NCBI GenBank assembly: GCA_937920495.1
Contig: CALEUQ010000016.1
Coordinates: 1 to 32,376, forward strand
Reading direction: 5' to 3'
DNA length: 32,376 nt
Source: an uncultured bacterium
GTDB lineage: Bacteria > Spirochaetota > UBA4802 > UB4802
Each line of letters starts with the position of its first letter. The stretch's first letter is position 1. The notes under the pieces were generated by a model. That model did not search any database. It was not told the origin of the DNA and worked only from the letters and a program-made list of their open reading frames with translations. The translations under genes were made by a program, and so were the position numbers. Positions 7,154-15,046 of this stretch are shown one piece after another.

Positions 7154-8470
7154 ATGAAACCACATGATGACATAAAGGCCATTTACACAAAGGCTATAGA
7201 AGCAGTTGATCCTTATACTGCGGTGCGTGCATCGCTGATAAGGGAGGGTAATACGCTGCGTGTGAAAGATGGCCATGTTTTTAACCTGTCAACAATAAAG
7301 AATATTTATGTAGTTGGAGCGGGCAAAGCAACTGCACCAATGGCAAAGGCAGTTGAGGATATTCTGGGCGATAGTATCACGCAAGGGGTCATTGCAGTAA
7401 AATACGGCTACCGTGAAAAGCTATCGCGTATTTTACTTCGTGAAGCAGCACATCCCGTGCCTGATGAAAATGGTCTGAAAGCATCGCAAGAGATAATTGA
7501 CCTGCTTGGTAAAGCTGGTGAACATGATCTTGTAATATCATGCATTTCAGGTGGGGGCTCGGCGCTGTTGCCATATCCGGTGGAACCAATTACATTAGCT
7601 CAAAAGCAGGATTTGACTCAGAAGCTTTTAAAAAGCGGGGCTTCTATCAAGGAATTAAATATTGTACGCAAACATATCTCACGTACAAAAGGTGGCAACC
7701 TTGCGCTGGCAGCGTACCCTGCAACGGTAATAAACCTGATGATGTCGGATGTGGTGGGCGATGATATGGACATCATTGCATCAGGGCCATTTGTGCCTGA
7801 TGAAAGTACCTATGCTGATGCTCTTTCCATATTGCAGCGGTATAAACTGACACACACAGTTGCGCCTTCAATATTGCATCATCTGGAAAAAGGTGTAAAA
7901 GGGGATATTCCTGAAACTCCAAAAGACGCGCACATATTTGAAAAGGTGCATAATAGTATAGTAGCGTCAAATATTATTGCATGCATGGCAGCATACAGCA
8001 AAGCATGTGAATTAGGCTATAATACTATCATTTTATCATCACGGATTGAAGGTGATACGGCAGAAGCGGCACATTTCCACAGTGCAATAGCCCACGAAAT
8101 TATCAAAACTGGTAATCCGCTTAAAACACCTGCATGTATCATCAGTGGAGGAGAGACAACGGTTGTTGTGAAAGGCTCCGGGCTTGGAGGACGCAATATG
8201 GAGTTTGCAATGCAGATGGCGCCGTTGATTGAAAATTCATCAATTTTTGCAGCAAGTGTGGGAACTGACGGGACAGATGGGCCTACCGATGCTGCAGGTG
8301 CAGTTGCTGATGGCACTACTGTAAAAAAAGCTCAAAAGCGTGGATTAAACATAGATGAATATATTAATAATAATGATTCATACCATTTTTTTGAAGTATT
8401 GGGTGATTTAATCAAAACCGGGCCAACTAATACTAATGTGATGGATATTAGAATTATAATTGTATTATGA
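7154..8470 (+). CDS. gckA: Glycerate 2-kinase (DUF4147/MOFRL family)
   Basis: 438 residues, full length for the MOFRL-type glycerate kinase, which phosphorylates D-glycerate with ATP to 2-phosphoglycerate. Visible landmarks are YVVGAGKATAPMA (about 50-62), SCISGGGSALLPYP (about 130-143), RKHISRTKGGNLA (about 173-185), SDVVGDDMDIIASGPFVPD, ISGGETTVVVKGSGLGGRNME, and the MOFRL signature SVGTDGTDGPTDAAGA near residues 370-385. Start MKPHDD follows the cupin stop by 6 nt. It links glycerate to lower glycolysis; the window also holds a glycosyltransferase possibly acting on glycerate, but these genes are 5.7 kb apart. Ends 9 nt before intergenic element A. Confidence 0.92.
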   Translation: MKPHDDIKAIYTKAIEAVDPYTAVRASLIREGNTLRVKDGHVFNLSTIKNIYVVGAGKATAPMAKAVEDILGDSITQGVIAVKYGYREKLSRILLREAAHPVPDENGLKASQEIIDLLGKAGEHDLVISCISGGGSALLPYPVEPITLAQKQDLTQKLLKSGASIKELNIVRKHISRTKGGNLALAAYPATVINLMMSDVVGDDMDIIASGPFVPDESTYADALSILQRYKLTHTVAPSILHHLEKGVKGDIPETPKDAHIFEKVHNSIVASNIIACMAAYSKACELGYNTIILSSRIEGDTAEAAHFHSAIAHEIIKTGNPLKTPACIISGGETTVVVKGSGLGGRNMEFAMQMAPLIENSSIFAASVGTDGTDGPTDAAGAVADGTTVKKAQKRGLNIDEYINNNDSYHFFEVLGDLIKTGPTNTNVMDIRIIIVL

Positions 8471-8479
8471 AGTACTTAT

Positions 8480-8600
8480 CACCATTTATTCGTATAATGA
8501 TGATTTGCGAACAAATGTTTAATTATGTACACCCCCGCCGTAGGCGGCAGGGGTGTACAAACTATATTATGTATAAAATACTCTTAAAGAATAATTTATG
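8480..8600. repeat. Intergenic palindromic element, copy A (MITE-like)
   Basis: A core palindrome at 8526-8559 (TGTACACCCC, CGCC, loop GTAG, then GGCG and GGGGTGTACA) lies between two AT-rich arms. The left arm begins CACCATTTATTC, like copy C's CACGATTTATTCC. The right arm ends CTTAAAGAATAATTTATG, like copy C's TTTAAGGAATTATTAATG. There is no open frame. The 268 bp between the glycerate kinase and the next gene holds only this element and the upstream region of the 8739 gene. Confidence 0.75.
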
Positions 8601-8738
8601 AAAAATTATTATTGATTAATAAAAAAAATACTTGCTAAAGAAAAGGCTGAGTAGTACACTTATTTTCAATTACGCTAATACTATATGCAGGGATGCTGAT
8701 ATATAATAAACGCTAATTTCAATTAAAGGAGTGATACA

Positions 8739-9461
8739 ATGAAAAAGAAAAGTATGCTTTTTATTTTGGCAGTTGCATTAGTACTTTCACTACAATTTAC
8801 ACCTATGGTTAAAGCGCAGCAAGCGCAGCCAGCCGAAAAACAACAGTTCACAGAAGCAACACGTCCTGAAGAAAATTACCTGGCACGGTTTCATGCGCTG
8901 GAGCGTGTTGAATTTTTAAAGAAATCAAATTTAGACAAAATATATATGTTAAAAGTTATTGTAACAAATTTTAAAGATCAGGGTTGGGATAAAGACTATC
9001 AGGCAATTTATGAAGGCTACAAAAAAGGAATGGACTATTATTATAAACGCGACGTAATTTATGCTCAGGTGGAGCTGGAAAAGAACCGCAAGGACATTTA
9101 TGAATTATACAAAAAAATAGCAGAAGTGTATAAACAGCGAACCCAGGCATTGCTCAACGAATGTGCCGGAAAGATCCTTGATCTGGATCTAGATGAGCGA
9201 AGCAGGTCAAATCCAGATAGGAATAAGGTTTTATTTAATAATATTGCTCGTCTGCGCATTGCATATGGCCAGTTTGATGATGGCCAGAATATGATGGATG
9301 ACCATGTCTATGACACGGCAGTAAAACATTTCAGGGTAGCAAAAACGTATGCTATCCAGATCCTTGAAGACATTGACCCTGAAAATGCAAAAGGCAAATA
9401 TGATTTAGACAAAGCTGATAATCTAAACAGGATATTGAATCCTCCTCAGCAGGCTAAATAA
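8739..9461 (+). CDS. Exported alpha-helical hypothetical protein
   Basis: A 240-residue protein with a clean signal peptide (MKKKSMLFILAVALVLSLQF..., cleavage probably after VKA at 24-26), therefore periplasmic. The mature part is all helical, highly charged and rich in Tyr/Lys/Glu; residues 190-225 (YDTAVKHFRVAKTYAIQILEDI) read like a TPR-type helix pair. I do not recognise a named family. AAAGGAG lies nine bases before the ATG, a strong ribosome-binding site. A TATAAT at 8702-8707 may be its -10 box. It is followed by an obvious intrinsic terminator, so it is probably a single-gene unit. Confidence 0.78.
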   Translation: MKKKSMLFILAVALVLSLQFTPMVKAQQAQPAEKQQFTEATRPEENYLARFHALERVEFLKKSNLDKIYMLKVIVTNFKDQGWDKDYQAIYEGYKKGMDYYYKRDVIYAQVELEKNRKDIYELYKKIAEVYKQRTQALLNECAGKILDLDLDERSRSNPDRNKVLFNNIARLRIAYGQFDDGQNMMDDHVYDTAVKHFRVAKTYAIQILEDIDPENAKGKYDLDKADNLNRILNPPQQAK

Positions 9462-9492
9462 GTGCTGGTATAATTAAAACAAGGATACAACT

Positions 9493-9524
9493 AAAAGGCT
9501 GTCTTTACAAAGGCAGCCTTTTTT
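9493..9524 (+). terminator. Rho-independent terminator
   Basis: AAAAGGCTG (9493-9501) pairs perfectly with CAGCCTTTT (9514-9522), with an inner CTTT/AAAG pairing and a T run on the 3' side. It ends the transcript of the exported helical protein 31 bases after its stop codon. Confidence 0.85.
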
Positions 9525-9661
9525 ATGAAATTATATCGTATGTGATACTTGTTATTTTTGCATAAGTTGACCATGGTTTTAAATTGTGGTCATCCTGCTG
9601 CAGATGGATGGTCACACCATGTATTGTGGTTAAATTTTTTGGGAGAGTGTTAAAGTATAGA

Positions 9662-11014
9662 ATGGCTTGGGCTGGTTGTTTGAAAAAATTTGCAATATAT
9701 CTTGTAGTAAGTGCAATAACACTTTTTACATTCCAATCTTCAGTTATACAATTTGAATTCCCCATCTACCGCGTGGTGCTGGATCCAGGGCATGGTGGTA
9801 AGGCAATTATCCCCAAAGATGAGTATGGTGATAGATTTGACGTGCTTTCAATGAAATATCTGGATACATACCGTGAAGGTGCATCATATAAGGACTACTA
9901 TGAGCATATCTATACCTATGCAATAGCTCAACGCGTTGAAGCATTATTACAGTTACTATCGCCTGATGGAAATTTTGAAAAATTTAATACAATACTTCAA
10001 AAATATACTGATAAGCCAGTAAAAAGAATATATATAAAAGTATTCATAAGCCGCGGTCCATCGCTCAATTCGCATCTTATTCACAAAGATCCCAACGCAC
10101 CATACCGGCTGTTTGATTTTATAGGGAGCGATGGCATGCGTAAGGAAGGCAGGATAAGCTATATCAACAGCCTGCACCCGCACCTGGTGGTATCAATACA
10201 TTTTGCTCTACATTCTTCGCCGTACTTTCGTGGTATGAATGCAGTCATTGCTGCTCCATACAGCATCTTATATAAGGGATTACAGTACCTTCAGGGAACC
10301 ATTGCTGACAGATCTTTTTTTTATAACAGCAAGTATGCTGACTGGTTTACCGAAAATGAACATAAATCAGGATTTTACTGGTATTGCAATGATGTTGCAT
10401 TGTATTTCACCGGTTATCGTATCAAAGATGATTATACCATTGATGCTAATGCATTCAGGGGTTATCGCTATAATATGGTTCAATGGGCTTACAACGACCC
10501 GCCTGGTTGGGCTCATAGTGCAAAACATCATCCGCCCCACACGCCATATGCCGACAATATAAAAGAATTTATACCACAAAATGCTTTCTTTGCACGAGAG
10601 CAGAGTATATACGAACAGTACCGCCGTGATGGGGGATTTGAGGGGTATGGTGGTGACAATCTCTATGCGTCAAATGAGATTATACGGTTTGTGCTGTACA
10701 ATCTTTATTCAAAAGGTATCAGGCACAAAGATCAGCGGCTTGCTCCACCATATATATCAATATGGTCAGTGCCACTGCATATCAATGCAATTAATGCGTT
10801 TATTGAGTTTGGGTATCTGGCACGGCCATATACACGCACTATTATCAATAATCATTTAGATGATGTTGCTGAGGGCATTGCGGTGGGGATATATTCACTT
10901 TTTACCGGTGTAGAAGTTACCAAAAAGTACCCATTCACACCGTATGGAAAAAAGATTGACCTTGATAAGTATAGAATTGATAAAAGTAATGATTATTTTT
11001 CAATTGTGCGATAG
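9662..11014 (+). CDS. N-acetylmuramoyl-L-alanine amidase-like protein (Amidase_3, with large insertions)
   Basis: 450 residues from the chosen ATG. A signal/anchor helix (about 8-28) is followed by VVLDPGHGGKA with zinc ligand H44, a glutamate in YYEHIYTYAIAQRVEALL (E81 the likely second ligand), and VVSIHFALHSS with H180. A C-terminal NAFIEFGYLARP provides the catalytic-type glutamate. This is the Amidase_3 scaffold that cleaves the MurNAc-L-Ala bond in peptidoglycan, but it is about twice the normal domain length because of long inserts after H44 and between H180 and the final Glu. The SIHxN asparagine is replaced by F-A, so activity or substrate may be altered. The start is uncertain; frames extend upstream to 9584. 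Its stop TAG lies inside a GCGATAGT word. Confidence 0.78.
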   Translation: MAWAGCLKKFAIYLVVSAITLFTFQSSVIQFEFPIYRVVLDPGHGGKAIIPKDEYGDRFDVLSMKYLDTYREGASYKDYYEHIYTYAIAQRVEALLQLLSPDGNFEKFNTILQKYTDKPVKRIYIKVFISRGPSLNSHLIHKDPNAPYRLFDFIGSDGMRKEGRISYINSLHPHLVVSIHFALHSSPYFRGMNAVIAAPYSILYKGLQYLQGTIADRSFFYNSKYADWFTENEHKSGFYWYCNDVALYFTGYRIKDDYTIDANAFRGYRYNMVQWAYNDPPGWAHSAKHHPPHTPYADNIKEFIPQNAFFAREQSIYEQYRRDGGFEGYGGDNLYASNEIIRFVLYNLYSKGIRHKDQRLAPPYISIWSVPLHINAINAFIEFGYLARPYTRTIINNHLDDVAEGIAVGIYSLFTGVEVTKKYPFTPYGKKIDLDKYRIDKSNDYFSIVR

Positions 11015-11136
11015 TTTATTGTAATTGCAACTGGTATGTGATGAAAATATTTTGCAATGATATTCTGAATCTTTTATGGTTGCCGTGACTATTTTATTGA
11101 TTCTGAGTTTTGTATTGTGATTTTTTTATTTTCATT

Positions 11137-11211
11137 GTCATTCTGAGCGATGCGAAGAATCTAAATGTAGTAACAATAGATTCTTCGGTCACTGTGTGAC
11201 CTTAGAATGAC
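11137..11211. repeat. Inverted repeat of the TCATTCTGAGCG/GAAGAATCT type
   Basis: GTCATTCTGAGCGATGCGAAGAATCTA (in two arms) at 11137-11163 is matched by a reverse-complement arm at 11177-11211 (TAGATTCTTCGGTC...AGAATGAC), around a 13-base spacer. Repeats of this wording are widespread in many unrelated bacterial genomes as short MITE-like units. It is intergenic and ends 30 bases before the protease start, so it will be transcribed as a hairpin in that leader. It is unrelated to elements A-D. Confidence 0.8.
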
Positions 11212-11241
11212 GACTGTAGACTCTATTTACGGAGTATGTAT

Positions 11242-12510
11242 GTGAAAAAAATAGGTCAAATCATCATAATACTTCTATATTTATCTACAGCTCATGCACA
11301 GGATGAAGTTAGCGAAAAATTTGTTGCTGCTGCCCGGAAAGTAAGTCCATCGGTGGTAAGCATTCAGGTATTTGTAGTTGAGAAGGGACATTACCGCAAG
11401 GTTGGCTATGCCTCAGGGACTATTGTTTCATCAAAGGGGTATGTTGTCACCAATTATCATGTTGTTTCAAAGGGTACAGTATATCAGATAAATTTAGCGG
11501 ATGGCACAGAATGTGAAGTTGAATTGTTTTCTGATGGAAGCGCCTACAGGGTGGATGAAAAAACCGATATTGCATTGCTGAAAGTAAGGCATCCTGCCGG
11601 CATTCCATTGCAGGCAATAGAGTTTGAAGAGGAAAAGGTCTATCCCGGACAATGGGTGCTTGCAATCGGCAATCCTTTTGGGCTGCAACAATCAGTGACA
11701 GGTGGTATTGTGTCATCAGTGGGACGAAGTGATATTGGCTTTGCTGACATTGAAGACTATATACAGACTGATGTGCCTATTAATCCTGGTAATTCAGGCG
11801 GGCCCCTTGTGTCACTCAACGGAAAGCTTGTTGGCATTAATACCGCCATACGAACACAGACAGGCGGATACCAGGGAATAAGTTTTGCAATACCCGCTTC
11901 CATTGTTAAACAGGTGGTAAGCGAACTTATACAGTATGGCAGGGTAAGGCGTGGGTGGCTTGGCTTTCTGGTTCAGGAAAAATTTATAAAAGACGGCACC
12001 AACACGCAGGTTGAAGTTATATCGGTTGTTGATGGTTCGCCTGCTGCACGTGCTGGCATAGAGGTGGGCGATATTGTACGCAGGGTTGATGGTGTAACAA
12101 TTAAGAAAATTTCTGACCTGGTAAAATCAATTCATTCAAAACAGGTTGGCTCATCTGTTGAATTGGTTATTGCAAGGGATGGGCAGCTTGTAACATATAA
12201 TTTTGTGTTACAGGAAAAAACTAAAGGCAAAGAAAGTAACTACTGGCTCAACACATTGCAGTCAAGGTATGGAATTACAATAGATGATTCTCGCAGTGGT
12301 GTGGTTATTGTAGAGGTGCTCCAATTTGGGCAGGCATACAATGTGTTGAAAAAGGGTGATATCATACAGTCAATTGACGGCATGCGTATTGCATCAATAC
12401 AGGACGTGATAGCACTGTTGAAAAAAAATAATGGAGTAATGGAATATTGTATTGTACTGCGATCCGGCAGGGCCATACGATGTTCCTTTAATGTACAGGA
12501 AGTTGAATGA
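11242..12510 (+). CDS. Periplasmic HtrA/DegP-like serine protease with two PDZ domains
   Basis: 422 residues with signal peptide (KKIGQIIIILLYLSTAHA, cleaved about residue 19). The trypsin-like domain carries H73 (VTNYHVV), D109 (KTDIALLKV) and S185 (NPGNSGGPL), a complete catalytic triad. PDZ1 covers about 230-320 (GSPAARAGIEVGDIVRRVDG) and a second, less typical PDZ about 335-422 (FGQAYNVLKKGDIIQSIDG). Role: protein quality control in the envelope. The start is set at GTG 11242: GGAG (11231-11234) is seven bases upstream of it but only one base from an in-frame ATG at 11236. The stop overlaps the next gene (ATGA), so translation is coupled. Confidence 0.88.
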   Translation: MKKIGQIIIILLYLSTAHAQDEVSEKFVAAARKVSPSVVSIQVFVVEKGHYRKVGYASGTIVSSKGYVVTNYHVVSKGTVYQINLADGTECEVELFSDGSAYRVDEKTDIALLKVRHPAGIPLQAIEFEEEKVYPGQWVLAIGNPFGLQQSVTGGIVSSVGRSDIGFADIEDYIQTDVPINPGNSGGPLVSLNGKLVGINTAIRTQTGGYQGISFAIPASIVKQVVSELIQYGRVRRGWLGFLVQEKFIKDGTNTQVEVISVVDGSPAARAGIEVGDIVRRVDGVTIKKISDLVKSIHSKQVGSSVELVIARDGQLVTYNFVLQEKTKGKESNYWLNTLQSRYGITIDDSRSGVVIVEVLQFGQAYNVLKKGDIIQSIDGMRIASIQDVIALLKKNNGVMEYCIVLRSGRAIRCSFNVQEVE

Positions 12511-12947
12511 ATATGAAGTGGATATATAGTTTCTTCATATTGTGTGCGATAGTAACTGTGAATGCAACTGCTGATGAAGCAAAACAAGCCATATTGGATT
12601 CACAGTGGTATACTACGTTGCAAAATAGTGATGCGATTAAACGGTTACAGATACTTGATGCGCTGAAGGATAAGGTAGTGAAAGCTCAAGGTGTGGTTGT
12701 AAAAGTGGAGGAATCTAATCTTGTGAATTTGAAAAAGAAATACAGAATTATACTTTCTGCAAATCTTCCAAAAATAAATATCCTGTATTATTGCTATACC
12801 GATAAAGAAGATTATGCAGACCTTTTACAAGCAGGTGATATCTTTGAGTTTAGTGGTCAGTTTATCGTTGCAACACCGCTGAACACAAGAATAGATACTG
12901 TACTATGTGATATTATACTGGAAGATGGTGCTGTGCTGGTAAAATAG
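12507..12947 (+). CDS. Exported hypothetical protein, possible OB-fold
   Basis: 146 residues beginning with a signal peptide (MNMKWIYSFFILCAIVTVNA). The mature part has alternating strands (GVVVKVEESN, KYRIILSANLP, GDIFEFSGQFI, DTVLCDIILEDG), a layout like OB-fold tRNA_anti-like domains, though I cannot assign a family. AGGAAG precedes the first ATG by four bases and the second (12513) by ten, so either could be used. It overlaps the protease stop by 4 nt and ends 4 nt from the convergent PilZ-like gene; it probably acts in the periplasm together with the protease. One GCGATAGT word lies within the signal-peptide codons. Confidence 0.7.
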   Translation: MNMKWIYSFFILCAIVTVNATADEAKQAILDSQWYTTLQNSDAIKRLQILDALKDKVVKAQGVVVKVEESNLVNLKKKYRIILSANLPKINILYYCYTDKEDYADLLQAGDIFEFSGQFIVATPLNTRIDTVLCDIILEDGAVLVK

Positions 12948-12951
12948 CAGA

Positions 12952-13569
12952 TTACTCCCGATACACAGTGAAGATATAGTCCAGTATTGCAATCCTGTCA
13001 GAATCATCCAGTCCAACAAACGAAATTTCATAATTGCTACTGTTGCTACCTGTCACCTTTCCGGTTATATCTATATCTTTTGAGCCTAACAGCAGATGGC
13101 CTTTAACAAAATGTTCCGGTTTCATTGAAGTTTGAAGAAGTGCCTCCCTGTCGGTAAGCTCCACTATGGTCCCGGTATGCCATTGTATATCTTCGGTTGA
13201 AAAGCTTTTTGTGGTATTAATTGAAAATGTGAAGAAGGTAAAAGGAATATTGACCTTAGCCCTGAGGCACTGACGTGATGGATTGTGAACGATAGAATCT
13301 GTATGCTTCAGTAAAATTATAGGGAATGGTGAAGAAATCTTGCCCAGCACTGTAGTAGTAAAATCATATGAACCGTCAGGATAAGGCCATATATAGCATT
13401 CAATAGTTTCATTTTCCGGAATATACGAAAAAAAATCATCAGGTGATTTGCATATAAGAAACAAATCATTATTTTCAATTAAGGTAAGTAAGGCATATCC
13501 AAATCCTTTTTTGTATACTCGTATTGGAGTATTGGTTTTAATGTCGTTTGTTTTTGAGATATTTTTCAT
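12952..13569 (-). CDS. PilZ-like protein (degenerate second motif)
   Basis: 205 residues in YcgR-like order: an N-terminal barrel (about 1-105) and a C-terminal PilZ-type barrel beginning with RQCLRAKVNIPF, the arginine-rich RxxxR c-di-GMP loop. The second PilZ motif, normally D/NxSxxG, is replaced by ELTDREA, so c-di-GMP binding is doubtful. The end FVGLDDSDRIAILDYIF matches the family closely. ATG 13569 (MKNISK) is preferred to an upstream TTG; AGGAG lies 11 bases ahead. If functional it would couple c-di-GMP to motility or surface behaviour; the chemoreceptor in this window shows the cell is motile or chemotactic. Confidence 0.68.
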   Translation of the reverse strand: MKNISKTNDIKTNTPIRVYKKGFGYALLTLIENNDLFLICKSPDDFFSYIPENETIECYIWPYPDGSYDFTTTVLGKISSPFPIILLKHTDSIVHNPSRQCLRAKVNIPFTFFTFSINTTKSFSTEDIQWHTGTIVELTDREALLQTSMKPEHFVKGHLLLGSKDIDITGKVTGSNSSNYEISFVGLDDSDRIAILDYIFTVYRE

Positions 13570-13925
13570 TATACGCTTTTCTCCTGAAGAACTGTAGATA
13601 TAGTACAAATATTATAATACGATACTGATGATTCTTAAAAATTATTTTATAAACAATGAATGGTACACATCCTTGCTTTGGGTGTGTACTCTATTCCAGA
13701 TAATGTTAATACATTTGTAAAAGCAGAATAAAAATACAAAAAAGGGTAATTATCGTCAAGGTTAAATTGTTCAGGATAAGTAAAATATCTGGCGAAAAAA
13801 TATACGTGCCATATAAAAAAGTATTGAAAAAAAGTTGTTGCAAATTGTAGTATGTGCAAAAATAGTGGTAGTCCTTCTGTTGCACGCGAATGCAGTGCAG
13901 CTATTAATATCCATAGGGGGTAAAA
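13570..13925. other. 356-bp intergenic region with element D and the rpsF leader
   Basis: Between divergent PilZ-like and rpsF genes. It holds palindromic element D (13631-13732) and then about 190 bp of AT-rich sequence that must contain the promoter of the rpsF operon; I see no convincing paired -35/-10. A 70-codon minus-strand frame at 13647-13859 is AT-driven, lies over element D and looks spurious. The rpsF ribosome-binding site is AGGGGG, six bases from its ATG. Confidence 0.5.
13631..13732. repeat. Intergenic palindromic element, copy D (MITE-like, diverged)
   Basis: A core GGTACACATCC...GGGTGTGTAC (13662-13689) with the GC-rich centre reduced to TTGCTTT. The left arm ATTCTTAAAAATTATTTTAT matches copy B's left arm closely. 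The right arm (AATGTTAATACATTTGTAAAA...AGAATAAAAA) resembles the reverse complement of the left arms of copies A and C. This is the most decayed of the four copies. Confidence 0.6.
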
Positions 13926-14219
13926 ATGAACAAATATGAATTAATAGTCATATTGCGACCTTCGGACAAGCTGGAATCATTAAAAGGAAAGGTTCGCGAA
14001 ATATTAAAGAAAAATCAGGTTGTCATTGAGTCTGATGAGCCGTGGGGTATACGTGGTTTAGCGTATACTATCGATAAGGCAAATGATGGGTACTATGAAT
14101 ATTTTATTGCCCAGATAAATCCTGCATCGGTGAGCAATATTATTTCCGAATTCAGACTTCAGCCGGATATCCTCCGATATCTTTTTGTTAAATTACCAAA
14201 ACTAAGCAAGACAGCGTAA
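13926..14219 (+). CDS. rpsF: 30S ribosomal protein S6
   Basis: 97 residues, the normal length for S6, which binds the central domain of 16S rRNA with S18. MNKYELIVILRP opens the ferredoxin-like fold; GIRGLAYTIDKANDGYYEYF and ILRYLFVKLPK are family landmarks. It lacks the acidic C-terminal tail seen in some bacteria. It heads the operon rpsF-ssb-rpsR-DUF2232-rplI-dnaB-mlaE-pcm, and its stop is 5 nt from ssb. AGGGGG precedes the ATG. Confidence 0.95.
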   Translation: MNKYELIVILRPSDKLESLKGKVREILKKNQVVIESDEPWGIRGLAYTIDKANDGYYEYFIAQINPASVSNIISEFRLQPDILRYLFVKLPKLSKTA

Positions 14220-14224
14220 CGTAT

Positions 14225-14647
14225 ATGGCCGGTGATTTAAACAAGGTAATACTGGTTGGAAGAGTTGTAAAGGATCCTGAGTTGCGATACACCCCGGGAG
14301 GGGCTGCTGTTGTTTCATTTTCAGTGGCCAATAACAGGATTTATCTAAAGAATAACGAAAAGCAGGAAGTTGTTTCGTTCTTTAACTGCGTTGCGTGGGG
14401 CAAACTGGCTGAAACGGTTGCCAATTATTGTAAAAAAGGTCAGCAACTGGGATTGGAAGGAAGATTGCAGCAGCGATCATGGCAGGATAAAGAAGGTAAC
14501 AAGCGTTCAACTGTGGAAATAGTTGTTGAATCGTTACAGTTTCTGGGTGGCAGGCCACAGGCTGATTCACAGGTTACTATCGAACAAGATGAACCTGTTG
14601 TTATGAATGCCGAACAGCCATTTGCTGATGACGAGATACCATTCTAA
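14225..14647 (+). CDS. ssb: Single-stranded DNA-binding protein
   Basis: 140 residues. The OB-fold domain (about 1-108) has LNKVILVGRVVKDPELRYTPGG, VVSFSVANN, VSFFNCVAWGKLAETVANYCKKGQ and LEGRLQQRSWQDKEG; a short linker leads to the acidic tip DDEIPF that recruits replication and repair partners. It protects ssDNA in replication and repair and sits, as usual, between S6 and S18. There is no clear Shine-Dalgarno; translation is probably coupled to rpsF 5 nt upstream. Confidence 0.95.
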   Translation: MAGDLNKVILVGRVVKDPELRYTPGGAAVVSFSVANNRIYLKNNEKQEVVSFFNCVAWGKLAETVANYCKKGQQLGLEGRLQQRSWQDKEGNKRSTVEIVVESLQFLGGRPQADSQVTIEQDEPVVMNAEQPFADDEIPF

Positions 14648-14677
14648 ATATTTACATTAGATGTAAGGAGCACTATA

Positions 14678-15028
14678 ATGAGTGAAGAAATTAAACATGA
14701 TGAAACTATAGAAGCACAGGAAAATATTAATGCTCAGGAAATTAAACCGGAAACTGTAGTAGCACCTGAGGATGACGATAAGGTGCTGGCAACAGCTGTA
14801 CAGGTGCAGCGAATACCAAAATTCAAGAAAAAAGTATGCCGCTTTTGCGAAGATACAAACCTTGCTATTGATTACAAAAATCCGGATTTACTGACCAGGT
14901 TTATTACAGACAGAGGTAAAATACTTCCGCGGCGTATTACGGGTACCTGTGCAAAGCATCAGCGCCATCTGGCACGTGCCATTAAGCGTGCCCGAATTAT
15001 CGCATTATTGCCGTTTGTTGTAAAATAA
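14678..15028 (+). CDS. rpsR: 30S ribosomal protein S18, zinc-binding type, with acidic N-terminal extension
   Basis: 116 residues against about 70-90 for typical S18. The conserved core starts near residue 48 ([10 protein letters not shown]) and includes [50 protein letters not shown]. The pairs CRFC and CAKH form the zinc-ribbon (C+) version. The first 45 residues are strongly acidic (many Glu/Asp, few Lys) and look disordered; this extension is the odd feature. TAAGGAG is 8 bases before the ATG, so the start is well supported. Confidence 0.94.
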   Translation: MSEEIKHDETIEAQENINAQEIKPETVVAPEDDDKVLATAVQVQRIPKFKKKVCRFCEDTNLAIDYKNPDLLTRFITDRGKILPRRITGTCAKHQRHLARAIKRARIIALLPFVVK

Positions 15029-15046
15029 TGTGTATACTGTAACATT

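Noticed and set aside
8526-8559. Core of element A as a plain transcription terminator
   Set aside because: It has no T run on either side, and homologous arms recur in three other intergenic sites, so it is part of a repeat; it may still act on transcripts.
13647-13859. 70-codon minus-strand frame upstream of rpsF
   Set aside because: Lies over palindromic element D, Phe/Tyr-rich from AT-rich DNA, no ribosome-binding site or family.
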